Of a stretch of DNA of 37,986 nucleotides, positions 8,620-16,457 are shown piece by piece; within the stretch, counting starts at the first letter, position 1; each line of letters opens with the position of its first letter. Under the pieces are notes generated by a model that searched no databases, was not told the origin of the DNA, and saw only the letters and a program-made list of their open reading frames with translations. This DNA is from Oscillospiraceae bacterium (GTDB lineage Bacteria; Bacillota; Clostridia; Oscillospirales; Ruminococcaceae). The DNA lies in assembly GCA_017415165.1 (NCBI GenBank), contig JAFQIY010000032.1, positions 1-37,986 of the forward strand, given 5' to 3'. Both the position numbers and the translations under genes were made by a program.

Positions 8620-8838
8620 CTATTTGTCATTTTCTTCTTGTTCTATGAAAGCAAATAATGAAATGCCATAATCTTCACATCCACAAGGAAACATAGCAAT
8701 AGCGTCTTCTATTGGCATACCATATGTATCTTGGCCATTATCAGTTCGTTTGCCATAACCGGCACAGACAGTCCCACAATTAAACTCACATGTGTAACAA
8801 GATTTTTCAGTACCTTTGTTTATAAATTTATTATTCAT
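8620..8838 (-). CDS. Small cysteine-rich protein
   Basis: This 72-residue protein has six cysteines arranged as CYTCEFNCGTVC and later CGC, suggesting a metal- or Fe-S-binding site. AGGAGG lies 6 nt before the ATG at 8838. It is the third gene of a minus-strand cluster headed by the protein starting at 9672, 48 nt after the middle gene, and ends at the shared terminator. I do not recognise a named family. Confidence 0.65.
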   Translation of the reverse strand: MNNKFINKGTEKSCYTCEFNCGTVCAGYGKRTDNGQDTYGMPIEDAIAMFPCGCEDYGISLFAFIEQEENDK

Positions 8839-8886
8839 ATTATACCTCCTAACAATACTTTCAATTATGTATGATAAATTAAATTT

Positions 8887-9087
8887 TTAAGTTATGTAAT
8901 CACACTTCAAACCTAACGATTTAGTAAATTCCATATCAATATCACCTTGCACATCATAAATAATTGAGTTGATAAGATTACCATTTGTATCCCACGATTT
9001 TGTTTTTGCATTATGTTTTTCTTTAAAAGCTTCATAATTCCAAAGATGAACATAGTTGTTACTTGCTGAATGTACTTTTATAAGCAT
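8887..9087 (-). CDS. Small hypothetical protein
   Basis: This 66-residue protein has AGGAGG about 7 nt before its ATG at 9087. It starts only 3 nt after the stop of the upstream gene, so the two are cotranscribed and probably translationally coupled. The sequence looks like a small globular domain rich in Asn, Tyr and Trp. No motif or family is recognised. Confidence 0.6.
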   Translation of the reverse strand: MLIKVHSASNNYVHLWNYEAFKEKHNAKTKSWDTNGNLINSIIYDVQGDIDMEFTKSLGLKCDYIT

Positions 9088-9090
9088 TCT

Positions 9091-9672
9091 TTAGTCCTCC
9101 TGATGATTGGCTGGAAATGATACTTCAGTAATTGCTCTGTATTCAGAATCCATAGGTTCCTCACCTACTGACTGACGAATAAATTTTTCTCGGTCAAATT
9201 TATATATGTTACGTTCATTGGAGTAAATGTATCCAAATCTGTTATGAAGGTATTCTTGTATCTCCGGAGAATCTATACCAATTTTTAAAGCGATTTCCTT
9301 CAACTCATTTTTTATCATAGCATAACCCATTTCATCATTTATAAAAATGCCATTCTGACATTTTTCAATGAATGAATTATTATCAATAACATAATCTATT
9401 TTTATAGCTTTTCCTGTATCTCGTAAGTGCAGTTTAAAACCTGTTATATCTATTTTGACTTCAGCTACTTTTTTTTCAAGAAAATCCATACACAAATCAA
9501 TAAGATAATCTTCAGCAAACCATCCCATATTATCCAATAGCAGTTGATTTAATGCAACATTAACCAGTTCATTTTGCGGACGATTAAGTTTTACTGACAG
9601 TGCTTCTAAATCACTTTCCATGTTAGCTTCTATTCTAAAACTTTTTTGAATGGATATTTTTTTGGATAACAT
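9091..9672 (-). CDS. Ribbon-helix-helix-like DNA-binding protein
   Basis: This 193-residue protein has an N-terminal segment (about residues 5-45; SIQKSFRIEANMESDLEAL, then RPQNELVNVALNQLL) with the strand-helix-helix pattern of RHH/MetJ-Arc repressors. The remaining 140 residues are an unrecognised acidic domain. ATG 9672 is chosen because AGGAGG lies 7 nt upstream; the longer frame to 9723 would start inside the operator. It heads a three-gene minus-strand cluster under a perfect 20-bp inverted repeat, which suggests autorepression. The arrangement resembles a toxin-antitoxin or small accessory cluster, but no toxin family can be named. Confidence 0.65.
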   Translation of the reverse strand: MLSKKISIQKSFRIEANMESDLEALSVKLNRPQNELVNVALNQLLLDNMGWFAEDYLIDLCMDFLEKKVAEVKIDITGFKLHLRDTGKAIKIDYVIDNNSFIEKCQNGIFINDEMGYAMIKNELKEIALKIGIDSPEIQEYLHNRFGYIYSNERNIYKFDREKFIRQSVGEEPMDSEYRAITEVSFPANHQED

Positions 9673-9687
9673 AGATAACCTCCTAGT

Positions 9688-9737
9688 GGTATACAATATA
9701 ATTGCAACTAAATTTAATTGCAATTATATTGTATACC
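9688..9737 (-). promoter_or_regulatory. Perfect 20-bp inverted repeat overlapping the promoter
   Basis: GGTATACAATATAATTGCAA (9688-9707) is exactly mirrored at 9718-9737 around a 10-nt A/T spacer. On the minus strand a TTGCAA box and TATATT are 17 nt apart inside the palindrome, so it covers a likely promoter. AGGAGG and ATG 9672 follow directly. It is very probably the operator of the RHH-like protein. Its symmetry also offers a possible rightward promoter. Confidence 0.75.
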
Positions 9738-9838
9738 ATCGCTTTCTATTTGTCAAGCATTTTTATTATATTTCAATCTTATTTGCCAAATGAGGACAGT
9801 ATTACGTTTGCAGATTTAAATGAGCTTATGAATTTATG
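9738..9838 (+). pseudogene. Possible remnant of a plus-strand gene 3' end
   Basis: A frame without a start or ribosome site reads LPNEDSITFADLNELMNL and stops at 9836-9838, just before a terminator-type hairpin. The acidic, Leu-rich end looks coding-like, so it may be the 3' scar of a deleted gene. Evidence is weak because the frame is short. Confidence 0.25.
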
Positions 9839-9848
9839 ATGAAAAATC

Positions 9849-9875
9849 AACCCGTCATTAATCAGGTGACGGGTT
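9849..9875 (+). terminator. Intrinsic terminator-like hairpin
   Basis: AACCCGTCA and TGACGGGTT form a 9-bp stem with a 9-nt loop followed by TTTTGG. The stem resembles the hairpin at 431-461 (ACGGGTGATGA). No intact plus-strand gene precedes it, so it probably belonged to the remnant upstream. Confidence 0.6.
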
Positions 9876-9915
9876 TTGGCTTCGCGTTCATCACTCGTAA
9901 ATTATTTTTATTATG

Positions 9916-9945
9916 ACGAAATTCGCAACTTCTTGCGAATTTCGT
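9916..9945. repeat. Perfect 13-bp inverted repeat, 4-nt loop
   Basis: ACGAAATTCGCAA and TTGCGAATTTCGT flank a CTTC loop just upstream of the HTH promoter. It could be a terminator without a T run, or an operator or structural hairpin. Confidence 0.7.
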
Positions 9946-9954
9946 TCAATTATA

Positions 9955-9983
9955 TTGACAAAACATCTTTGAAGATGTATACT
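9955..9983 (+). promoter_or_regulatory. Promoter with a palindromic spacer before the HTH gene
   Basis: TTGACA (9955-9960) and TATACT (9978-9983) are 17 nt apart. The spacer holds the dyad CATCTTTGAAGATG (9964-9977), an obvious place for a repressor to block RNA polymerase. The HTH protein encoded next is the natural candidate (inference). Confidence 0.75.
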
Positions 9984-10018
9984 TAAGTTAAAGAAAATGT
10001 TAATTGGAGGTGCTCGTC

Positions 10019-10231
10019 ATAAGAATCAGTTATAAAAAGCTGTGGATATTGCTTATTGAAAAAGAAATATCGCCGGCAACGCTCCGAAAAGACCTTAATA
10101 TTGCAACGGGAACAATGACGAAGCTGAGAAAGAATGAGGAAGTGGCACTTTCTGTTCTTCTGCGAATTTGCGAGTATCTTGATTGTAATATCGGGGATAT
10201 ATGTGATGCGGTGAAAATTGTGGAGATGTAA
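10019..10231 (+). CDS. Small XRE-type HTH regulator (possible ATA start)
   Basis: This protein of about 70 residues is almost entirely a Cro/cI-like helix-turn-helix (SYKKLWILLIEKEISPATLRK, helices two and three around GTMTKLRKNE, then ICEYLDCNIGDI). The family usually begins with Met just before the RISYKKLW-type sequence. Here the ribosome site TTGGAGG (10004-10010) points to ATA at 10019, 8 nt downstream, with no ATG/GTG/TTG at that place. The in-frame TTG 10004 and GTG 10010 lie within the ribosome site itself. Translation may therefore start at a non-standard codon, or the start was mutated from ATG. It overlaps the promoter region of its own module and leads into the papain-like gene almost without a gap. 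Confidence 0.7.
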   Translation: MRISYKKLWILLIEKEISPATLRKDLNIATGTMTKLRKNEEVALSVLLRICEYLDCNIGDICDAVKIVEM

Positions 10232-10232
10232 A

Positions 10233-10721
10233 ATGATGGATATAAAATTTTTGGAAACCATTGCACAGGATTTTCGTAATGCGTTAGAAATAGTAGTAGA
10301 TAAACGATTATATGGCAGATTGAAGATATTTGAAAGATTTCCTAACGGATGTTGTCGGTATACAAGTGATTTGTTGGCTGAATATATGCTGAGCAAGGGA
10401 ATACCTATGGAGAGTATTCAAATGATTGATTCTGAATCTAACTCCGAACAATATACACATTGTTGGTTAGTTATAGATAATAACATTATAGTTGATGTAA
10501 CTGCTGACCAATTTAATTATGAGCCATATTTCAAAAAATATGAACCTATTCCTAGTGCTTATGTTGGAATGAGCAATGCCCAATATTTACACAGTTGTTT
10601 TTACAATTCCACAATGCAGAGTAACTATAATATAGGAATAAATTCATATTGTGGAGATACTCCTGCAAAACTTAAAATTGTCTATGATGCTATTATAGAG
10701 CAAATTGAAAGCCATTCATAA
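10233..10721 (+). CDS. Papain/transglutaminase-like Cys-His-Asp protein
   Basis: This 162-residue protein has the order expected of a papain-like fold hydrolase: Cys at 40/41 in FPNGCCRYTSDLL, His76 in THCWLVID and Asp88/Asp92 in IIVDVTADQF. Proteins of this pattern are related to transglutaminase/NlpC-like peptidases, amidases and deamidases; the exact reaction cannot be told. GGAG (10222-10225) serves ATG 10233, 1 nt after the HTH stop. The next gene starts 12 nt after its stop. No signal peptide or membrane segment is seen, so it is cytoplasmic. It may be an effector of this module. Confidence 0.65.
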   Translation: MMDIKFLETIAQDFRNALEIVVDKRLYGRLKIFERFPNGCCRYTSDLLAEYMLSKGIPMESIQMIDSESNSEQYTHCWLVIDNNIIVDVTADQFNYEPYFKKYEPIPSAYVGMSNAQYLHSCFYNSTMQSNYNIGINSYCGDTPAKLKIVYDAIIEQIESHS

Positions 10722-10733
10722 AGGAGTTTGAAC

Positions 10734-12530
10734 ATGCAATTTTGTACTAACTGTGGTCATCAATTAGTTGACGAAGCGAACTTTTGCGCAAAGTGTGGCA
10801 AGTCTGTTGCAAAAATAAATAACATCCAACGTTCGCAAGAATGGGCAGGTGAACTTATAAAGTGCCCTGAATGTGGAGAAGTGATAAAATCGTTTGAAAT
10901 AAATTGTCCTTCATGCGGACATGAGTTGAGAAATATAAAAACCTCAAATGCCGTTAAAGAATTTGCATTAAAATTAGAAGCTATTGAAGCAGGACGTGAA
11001 TATGAAAAACCTCGTGGACTATTCTCATCACAAGAAGCACTTCAAAGGGTGTCAAAAACAGATGAGCAGAAAATTAGTCTTATCAAAAGTTTTTCTGTTC
11101 CTAATTCAAAGGAAGATATGCTTGAGTTTATGATTCTTGCAACTTCAAATATGAATATGACTACATATGATTATTATTCAAATACTTCTATATCAAAAGG
11201 TGAAAAAGAATTAAATGCTGCATGGTATTCAAAAGTACAGCAAGTTTATGAAAAGGCTAAGAGAAGTTATTCGACAGATAATATATTTGTTGAGATAAAA
11301 AGCTTATATGACAAATGTAATGAGAATATAAAAAAGTCCAAAAAAAGAGGTGTAATCAAGTGGATATTAATGTTTGGCCGGGTACCTTTGGTATATATTA
11401 TTTTAGTTCCATTTTTAATTATCACAAACTCTGAACAGGAAAAACAAGAACTCGAAAGATTAGATAATATAGTTGTTGAAGTACAAACCGCATTGGAAAA
11501 CGAGGAATATAAACATGCATTAAGAATTGCTGATTCCATTGATTATCGGAGAAGTGATGTAGAAATGGAAAGAAAGTGGGACATCCAGCGACAATATTGG
11601 GTAGAAAAAGTACTTGAAGAAGCTGCTGAAAAAGGTATCCAGTTAGAGTATACTCCTAGTGAGGATATTGATAATGCGAATGATAATGATGAAGAAGTGA
11701 CAACGCATGAAGGTTTTATTGATGGACTTGAGGAAGGTTTACAACCTGGTTTAGAAGAAATGGAAAAGAACATCGATGAATTTAATCGTATAATAAATGG
11801 TGAGGACTTAGATATTACCGAAAAATTTGTTGAAAATGAGCCTAATCTCAATACAGAAGTGGTTGAAACAGATACAGTTACACTACAATCAACTGAAACA
11901 GTTCAATCAACAAATGTTGATATCACTATCAGTATCGAAAAAGGTACACAATATACATATGGTCACGATGAATGGGATTTGTATTGTGCTACAGCTATTT
12001 CTGATTCAATTATTAAAATCGAAAAATGGAGTAAAAAATTATCTTCTGAAAAAAGCTTTGATTATGAGTATGAAGTCGGTTCATTTAAAATTACAGATTC
12101 ATCAAATGAATTTTGTTGGATAGATAATGAACATACGGCATTTGCATTCAATTTACAAGATAAACATAGTTGGGATTTTAAAAAGCCTAAAGAAATTACT
12201 TTTTCTATTTTAGAAACCAACAGCGATACAAATAAGGGTACTAATATTAATAGTGATACTATATTTTACTCTTATCAAAATGATGATTGGCATTTATATA
12301 GAGCTGTATTATTAACAGAATCAATTATTAAAATTGAATGTTGGTATAGGTCTTTTGCTATTGGTGACTTCAATTACGGATATGATGTTGGTGTGATTAA
12401 TTTAGAGGATACTACAACAGATTTTGAATGGATAGATGATAAGCACATCTCATTTGCACTGTCACTACAAGATGAACAAAATGGAGAATTGAAAGAAACA
12501 ACATTTGTTACATTTACATTACATAACTAA
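10734..12530 (+). CDS. Double zinc-ribbon membrane protein with tandem C-terminal repeats
   Basis: This 598-residue protein begins with two zinc ribbons (Cys4, Cys7, Cys18, Cys21, then CPECG and CPSCG by about residue 65). It has a single transmembrane segment near 206-230 (WILMFGRVPLVYIILVPFLI). After an acidic helical region, two similar domains of about 90 residues follow (about 398-497 and 508-597), sharing DEWDLY/DDWHLY, SIIKIE, DYEYEVG/NYGYDVG and WID(N/D)(E/K)H. The expected topology is ribbons inside, repeats outside. AAGGAG precedes ATG 10734. It pairs with the SPFH gene 12 nt downstream, like zinc-ribbon membrane proteins next to YdjI-type SPFH proteins in envelope-stress loci of Bacillus (known association; role here inferred). 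Confidence 0.75.
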   Translation: MQFCTNCGHQLVDEANFCAKCGKSVAKINNIQRSQEWAGELIKCPECGEVIKSFEINCPSCGHELRNIKTSNAVKEFALKLEAIEAGREYEKPRGLFSSQEALQRVSKTDEQKISLIKSFSVPNSKEDMLEFMILATSNMNMTTYDYYSNTSISKGEKELNAAWYSKVQQVYEKAKRSYSTDNIFVEIKSLYDKCNENIKKSKKRGVIKWILMFGRVPLVYIILVPFLIITNSEQEKQELERLDNIVVEVQTALENEEYKHALRIADSIDYRRSDVEMERKWDIQRQYWVEKVLEEAAEKGIQLEYTPSEDIDNANDNDEEVTTHEGFIDGLEEGLQPGLEEMEKNIDEFNRIINGEDLDITEKFVENEPNLNTEVVETDTVTLQSTETVQSTNVDITISIEKGTQYTYGHDEWDLYCATAISDSIIKIEKWSKKLSSEKSFDYEYEVGSFKITDSSNEFCWIDNEHTAFAFNLQDKHSWDFKKPKEITFSILETNSDTNKGTNINSDTIFYSYQNDDWHLYRAVLLTESIIKIECWYRSFAIGDFNYGYDVGVINLEDTTTDFEWIDDKHISFALSLQDEQNGELKETTFVTFTLHN

Positions 12531-12542
12531 GGAGGTCTACAT

Positions 12543-13907
12543 ATGGGTATATTCGATAGAAACAAAAGAAAAGGCGGATTTATGGATGAAATCCGTTGTG
12601 ATGAACCGTCTTATCTTATCTGGAAATGGCATCCGTCAGGTGTACAGCTTGGCGAAAGTAATCGTGAAAATGCTATCCGTTGGGGCTCATCACTTCGTGT
12701 AAAGGACGGCGAGGTTGCTGTTTTTGTATATAATCAGGATAATGAAATCTATCAGGAATTTATTGTTGGTCCTTATGATGGAATACTTGAAACTTCAAAC
12801 GTTCTGATTAACGCACCTATAATCGGACTTGCCTATGAGGGCGGAACTCCATTTCAGGCAGAGGTTTATTTCATCAACCTTGCACAGATTATTCAGGTGA
12901 AATTCGGTGTGCCGTTCTTCGATGTGTACGACCCAAGATTTGCTGATTTCGGAGTGCCTGTTGCTGTCAGAGGTACAATCAGTTTCAAAATCAGCGATTA
13001 CAGAGAATTTGTCAAGCTTCACAGGCTTAACAGCTTTAATCTTGAGGAGTTTCAGAAGCAGATTCGTGATGCTGTTTGCCGTTACGTCAAGGATGCTGTT
13101 GCAAACGCACCTGCCGCGAATAACATTCCCGTAATTCAGATTGAAAGCAAAATTTCAATGATTAATGACGCTGTTGAGTATGATATAAGTGAACGTTTGA
13201 AAGAAAATTTCGGAGTAACAGTTTCCGGTGTAGACATTGGTGCAATCGAAATTGACAAGACAAGCGACGGCTATGCAAAGCTGATGGCAGTTACACAGAA
13301 GGCAACTATGGAAACCGTACACGCACAGACTTCAGCAAACGTGAAGGATATTTATGACAGACAGCGTGCTGATGCAGAAAATTACGCTGAAACTCTGCGT
13401 ATGCAACGTGAAGAAGCACAGTATGCACAGCATAAGCAGACTCAGAGTGCAAATTTTGCGGCATTTCAGGCAGAAAAGCAGGCTGATGTTGGTATTGCAG
13501 GTGCAGAAGCTCTCGGTAAAATGGGTGCAAGCGGAGCGGGTAATGTAAATATCGGTGACGGCACAGGCTTTAATCCTGCTGCAATGATGGCAGGTATGGC
13601 TATGGGCGGTGCAGTTGGTCAGAATATGGCAGGCATGATGAACAATATGATGTCAGGTATGAACCAGCAGACTTCTGGTGCTGTACCACCTCCGATTCCG
13701 AAGATTACATATCATGTTGCAATCAATGGAGAAGCTAAAGGACCTTTCGATGAAGCAGCACTTACAGCTATGGCTGTTAACGGTCAGCTCACAAGAACAA
13801 GCCTTGTGTGGAAACCGGGAATGAGTGAGTGGGTTAAAGCTGATGATGTTGATGAGCTGAATGGTGTATTGGCTAATGTTATGCCGCCGATTCCTCCGAT
13901 GGGATAA
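12543..13907 (+). CDS. SPFH-domain protein with C-terminal GYF_2 domain (YdjI-like)
   Basis: This 454-residue protein has an SPFH/band-7-like domain at about residues 15-235, then a helical Ala/Gln/Glu-rich stretch. A Gly/Met-rich low-complexity segment follows (about 330-375), then a C-terminal GYF_2 domain (about 395-445; GEAKGPFDEAAL and LVWKPGMSEWVKA). This is the architecture of the 'virion core protein'/YdjI family, which sits on membranes and in Bacillus helps recruit the phage-shock protein PspA. No transmembrane helix is present. AAGGAGG lies before ATG 12543, 12 nt after the zinc-ribbon gene. Its codon use is less AT-rich than its neighbours, so it may be a core gene or have a different history. 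It likely forms a membrane scaffold for the module. Confidence 0.85.
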   Translation: MGIFDRNKRKGGFMDEIRCDEPSYLIWKWHPSGVQLGESNRENAIRWGSSLRVKDGEVAVFVYNQDNEIYQEFIVGPYDGILETSNVLINAPIIGLAYEGGTPFQAEVYFINLAQIIQVKFGVPFFDVYDPRFADFGVPVAVRGTISFKISDYREFVKLHRLNSFNLEEFQKQIRDAVCRYVKDAVANAPAANNIPVIQIESKISMINDAVEYDISERLKENFGVTVSGVDIGAIEIDKTSDGYAKLMAVTQKATMETVHAQTSANVKDIYDRQRADAENYAETLRMQREEAQYAQHKQTQSANFAAFQAEKQADVGIAGAEALGKMGASGAGNVNIGDGTGFNPAAMMAGMAMGGAVGQNMAGMMNNMMSGMNQQTSGAVPPPIPKITYHVAINGEAKGPFDEAALTAMAVNGQLTRTSLVWKPGMSEWVKADDVDELNGVLANVMPPIPPMG

Positions 13908-13990
13908 TTAAATTGTGGAAGTAAAAGGAGATTGATTTTCTGAAAAGAAATCTAATGTAATATATTTCGTAAAATCAATAAGTCAAAAGA

Positions 13991-14038
13991 AAAACACCAC
14001 CAAGGTTAGGCCGAATAGCCTGATCTTGGTGGTGTTTT
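13991..14038. terminator. Bidirectional terminator hairpin, repeat copy A
   Basis: AAAACACCACCAAG pairs exactly with CTTGGTGGTGTTTT, with an inner GGTTAGGC/GCCTGATC stem. It lies between the convergent SPFH (+) and DGQHR (-) genes and ends in A and T runs, so it can stop both transcripts. The hairpin and the tail to about 14095 match the copies at 17402 and 18891. Confidence 0.8.
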
Positions 14039-14095
14039 ATAGGTATACGAAAAATCCAAAATTACTTCCAGCATAAATTAGTTCTTTTATTTGAG
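13991..14095 (+). repeat. Dispersed hairpin-plus-tail repeat, copy A
   Basis: After the hairpin the tail reads TTATAGGTATACGAAAAATCC and then CAGCATAAATTAGTTCTTTT. It aligns with copy C over about 100 bp, well past the stem, so the likeness is common descent and not just a shared terminator shape. Confidence 0.65.
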
Positions 14096-14143
14096 AGTAT
14101 TTTTATTTATACTGCTTTACTGGGATACCTATTTTAAACAACA

Positions 14144-16429
14144 CTAGTTAATAATTAACCATTTGTATACGCTGCTGATTAATTCAAATGTTGCTTTAGG
14201 AACACTATATGTAGGTTTAGAAATTTTATTTATTTCCTTGCTTAATGTAGTAATCCACTCTGTTTTTTGTTCCTTAGTAGACATATGTGCATCTTCTGGT
14301 CTAGTTAAAATGCTTTCAAATATTTCACTCCAATTACGTGAATAGCTTACAATTTCCTTACAATCTGCTAAGGTAATACAGTCCCAAATCTCGATATTAC
14401 CATCTTCATCGTTTGATAGCAAGTCATAATTGCGGTCACTTGCTATTTTTTCAGCATTTTTATATATCGTTTTAGGCATGCCTTTTATTAACCAATTTTC
14501 TCCAAAGTGTTTGGTCAAGCAAGTAGAAATTTTATCTTTAACGCATTCTTCTATAGCACCTAAATATTCTCTAGATTCTGAATTATATAATTTGGTTTCG
14601 TTTTCAATATATTCACTTAATCCATCTGGATTGAAATCGTGACGAGATTCTGAAATCACTTTTTGGAAACTACGCCAAAATTTTGTGTCAGCTCCGCCAC
14701 CTAAAAATCCTTTTAATTCTTTTCTTTGTGAATCATCTAAAGTATTTATATAGTTAATTAAAGGTTCCAAATAATACTCGACTTCGTCAATCATAGAATC
14801 AATATTGCAGCTTGGATCTTTAGGAGAAATTTTATTTTGCTTTATTAAATGTTCAACGATATCATCAAGTATTCTGATAACACCTTGTATACCACGGTTT
14901 ATTGTTAATATACCTTGGTCACCAGCATACCATTCGTTTTCACAATTTGCTTTTATTATTTTTAAGCAACCTTCAATAAAGGGATATAGCAGATTAATGA
15001 TAGCATCATTATTTCCGACATCAAAACTACCATCGGATATTATTGCATTATTTTTTCCAAACTCAGTTAGAAAATGTGTTCTTTTAAAAGCAAGTTGGAT
15101 TGCAGCAATTGTGATGCATTTAGTTGGACTTTTTTCATCTTCGCCAATTTCTATTCTTCCCAGCAAAGGTGAAGTTGGCTCCTCACCACACATCTGTGCA
15201 ATTTTTGAACGTAATGCTTCTCTTCGATCGTTATAATCAGGTGCATCCCATAACATATCACTATTTAAAGTAACTCTTAAGTTTTTATTTACAGATTTTT
15301 GATTCTCATTAATTTCCATAAATAATTTTAATTGTTCTGTTCGGTTCAAATCAATAAAAGCAACAACAGGAATAGTATTCTTTTTTGCATATTCAGTGTC
15401 TGAATAGCCATATAATCTGTGTTGACCATCAATAATGTAGGCTGAGTGATAACGTTTGGGCAAGTGAAGAATGCCTAATTTTGAAAGTGAATCATCCACT
15501 TGTGTTTTTGACAAATCAAATTGTATTCCCTTACCATTTGTGTCAATACTTATTATAAGTGAATTAGGAAAATAGCCATCATTTTCAATGAAATCTTGTA
15601 CTTCCTTTAATCTTTTTTTCTTGATAATTCTTTGATATGTAGGCATCATATTTTTATTTGCCTCACTTCTATGAAGCACATAACCAATCTTTAACAGTTT
15701 TTCGGGTTCTATTGAAAATTCGTAATAATCAAGTCCCCCCATTTTTCCTTTTATTGCAGGAACTTTATTGGACATATTACTTATTTCGCTATTGGCTAAT
15801 AAATTACCAAGTAGCTGATATCGTGCACAAGAACCAAGGTGTTTAACCAACTCAGAATAATATTGAATTGTAGCATCACTAAAAAAGATTATGCCCCATT
15901 CCTGTAATCTTTCGATATCTTTTTGGCTCATAATATAGTTGTGTACTGCCCATATGAATTTAACTTTTCTCTTTGGGTATTTTGTCAGTATTTTTTTTCG
16001 TAGTCCATCCATTTGTCCATGAAGAGCTTCAATTTCTTTTTTAAATACACCATCTTTTTGAGATTCAGCAGATTTGCACTCAACAATTAAAGCTACTTCT
16101 TCATCTACAGCAAAGACATCAATTTGTTGTGTAAAATCAGGATTATGATAGTCATATTCCATTTTGAAATTTCTATCTTTATTTAATTCTTTAAAACCCA
16201 TTTGATAAAATAATAACCAAACTTTGTCTTCAAATTGTTCATCATATGGCTTTTCTTTTCTTACTTTGACGAATTTGGGATCAGCGTAGTTTTTTACATA
16301 TTCCCAACCTTCTTCTTCAAGCTCTGAAAGGGCAATTTTACGCTGTTTTTCTTCAATATACATATTCTTTCTTTTATTTCTTGCAGAAAGCAGATCTTTA
16401 CCAGCAACAATATTTTCCCAATTGGTCAT
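14144..16429 (-). CDS. DGQHR (DndB-like) protein with N-terminal PD-(D/E)xK-like nuclease domain
   Basis: This 761-residue protein has an N-terminal region with the restriction-endonuclease-like pattern Asp104...Glu117-Cys-Lys119 (QIDVFAVDEEVALIVECK). A DGQHR motif follows at 334-338 (YIIDGQHRLYGY), then FMEINENQKSVNKNLRVTLN typical of the DGQHR/DndB family. The C-terminal third is unrecognised and helical. The start ATG 16429 has AAAGGTG upstream. It sits 28 nt after the Dam-type methylase gene on the same strand. DndB-family proteins work with DNA modification and restriction systems. The fused nuclease-like domain suggests that this gene supplies cleavage or sensing and the methylase supplies self-protection (inference). 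Confidence 0.8.
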   Translation of the reverse strand: MTNWENIVAGKDLLSARNKRKNMYIEEKQRKIALSELEEEGWEYVKNYADPKFVKVRKEKPYDEQFEDKVWLLFYQMGFKELNKDRNFKMEYDYHNPDFTQQIDVFAVDEEVALIVECKSAESQKDGVFKKEIEALHGQMDGLRKKILTKYPKRKVKFIWAVHNYIMSQKDIERLQEWGIIFFSDATIQYYSELVKHLGSCARYQLLGNLLANSEISNMSNKVPAIKGKMGGLDYYEFSIEPEKLLKIGYVLHRSEANKNMMPTYQRIIKKKRLKEVQDFIENDGYFPNSLIISIDTNGKGIQFDLSKTQVDDSLSKLGILHLPKRYHSAYIIDGQHRLYGYSDTEYAKKNTIPVVAFIDLNRTEQLKLFMEINENQKSVNKNLRVTLNSDMLWDAPDYNDRREALRSKIAQMCGEEPTSPLLGRIEIGEDEKSPTKCITIAAIQLAFKRTHFLTEFGKNNAIISDGSFDVGNNDAIINLLYPFIEGCLKIIKANCENEWYAGDQGILTINRGIQGVIRILDDIVEHLIKQNKISPKDPSCNIDSMIDEVEYYLEPLINYINTLDDSQRKELKGFLGGGADTKFWRSFQKVISESRHDFNPDGLSEYIENETKLYNSESREYLGAIEECVKDKISTCLTKHFGENWLIKGMPKTIYKNAEKIASDRNYDLLSNDEDGNIEIWDCITLADCKEIVSYSRNWSEIFESILTRPEDAHMSTKEQKTEWITTLSKEINKISKPTYSVPKATFELISSVYKWLIIN

Positions 16430-16457
16430 TTTTTATCACCTTTCGTCAAAATAATTT

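Noticed and set aside
9673-9723. An N-terminal extension of the RHH-like gene.
   Set aside because: It would start inside the inverted-repeat promoter; ATG 9672 has a proper AGGAGG.
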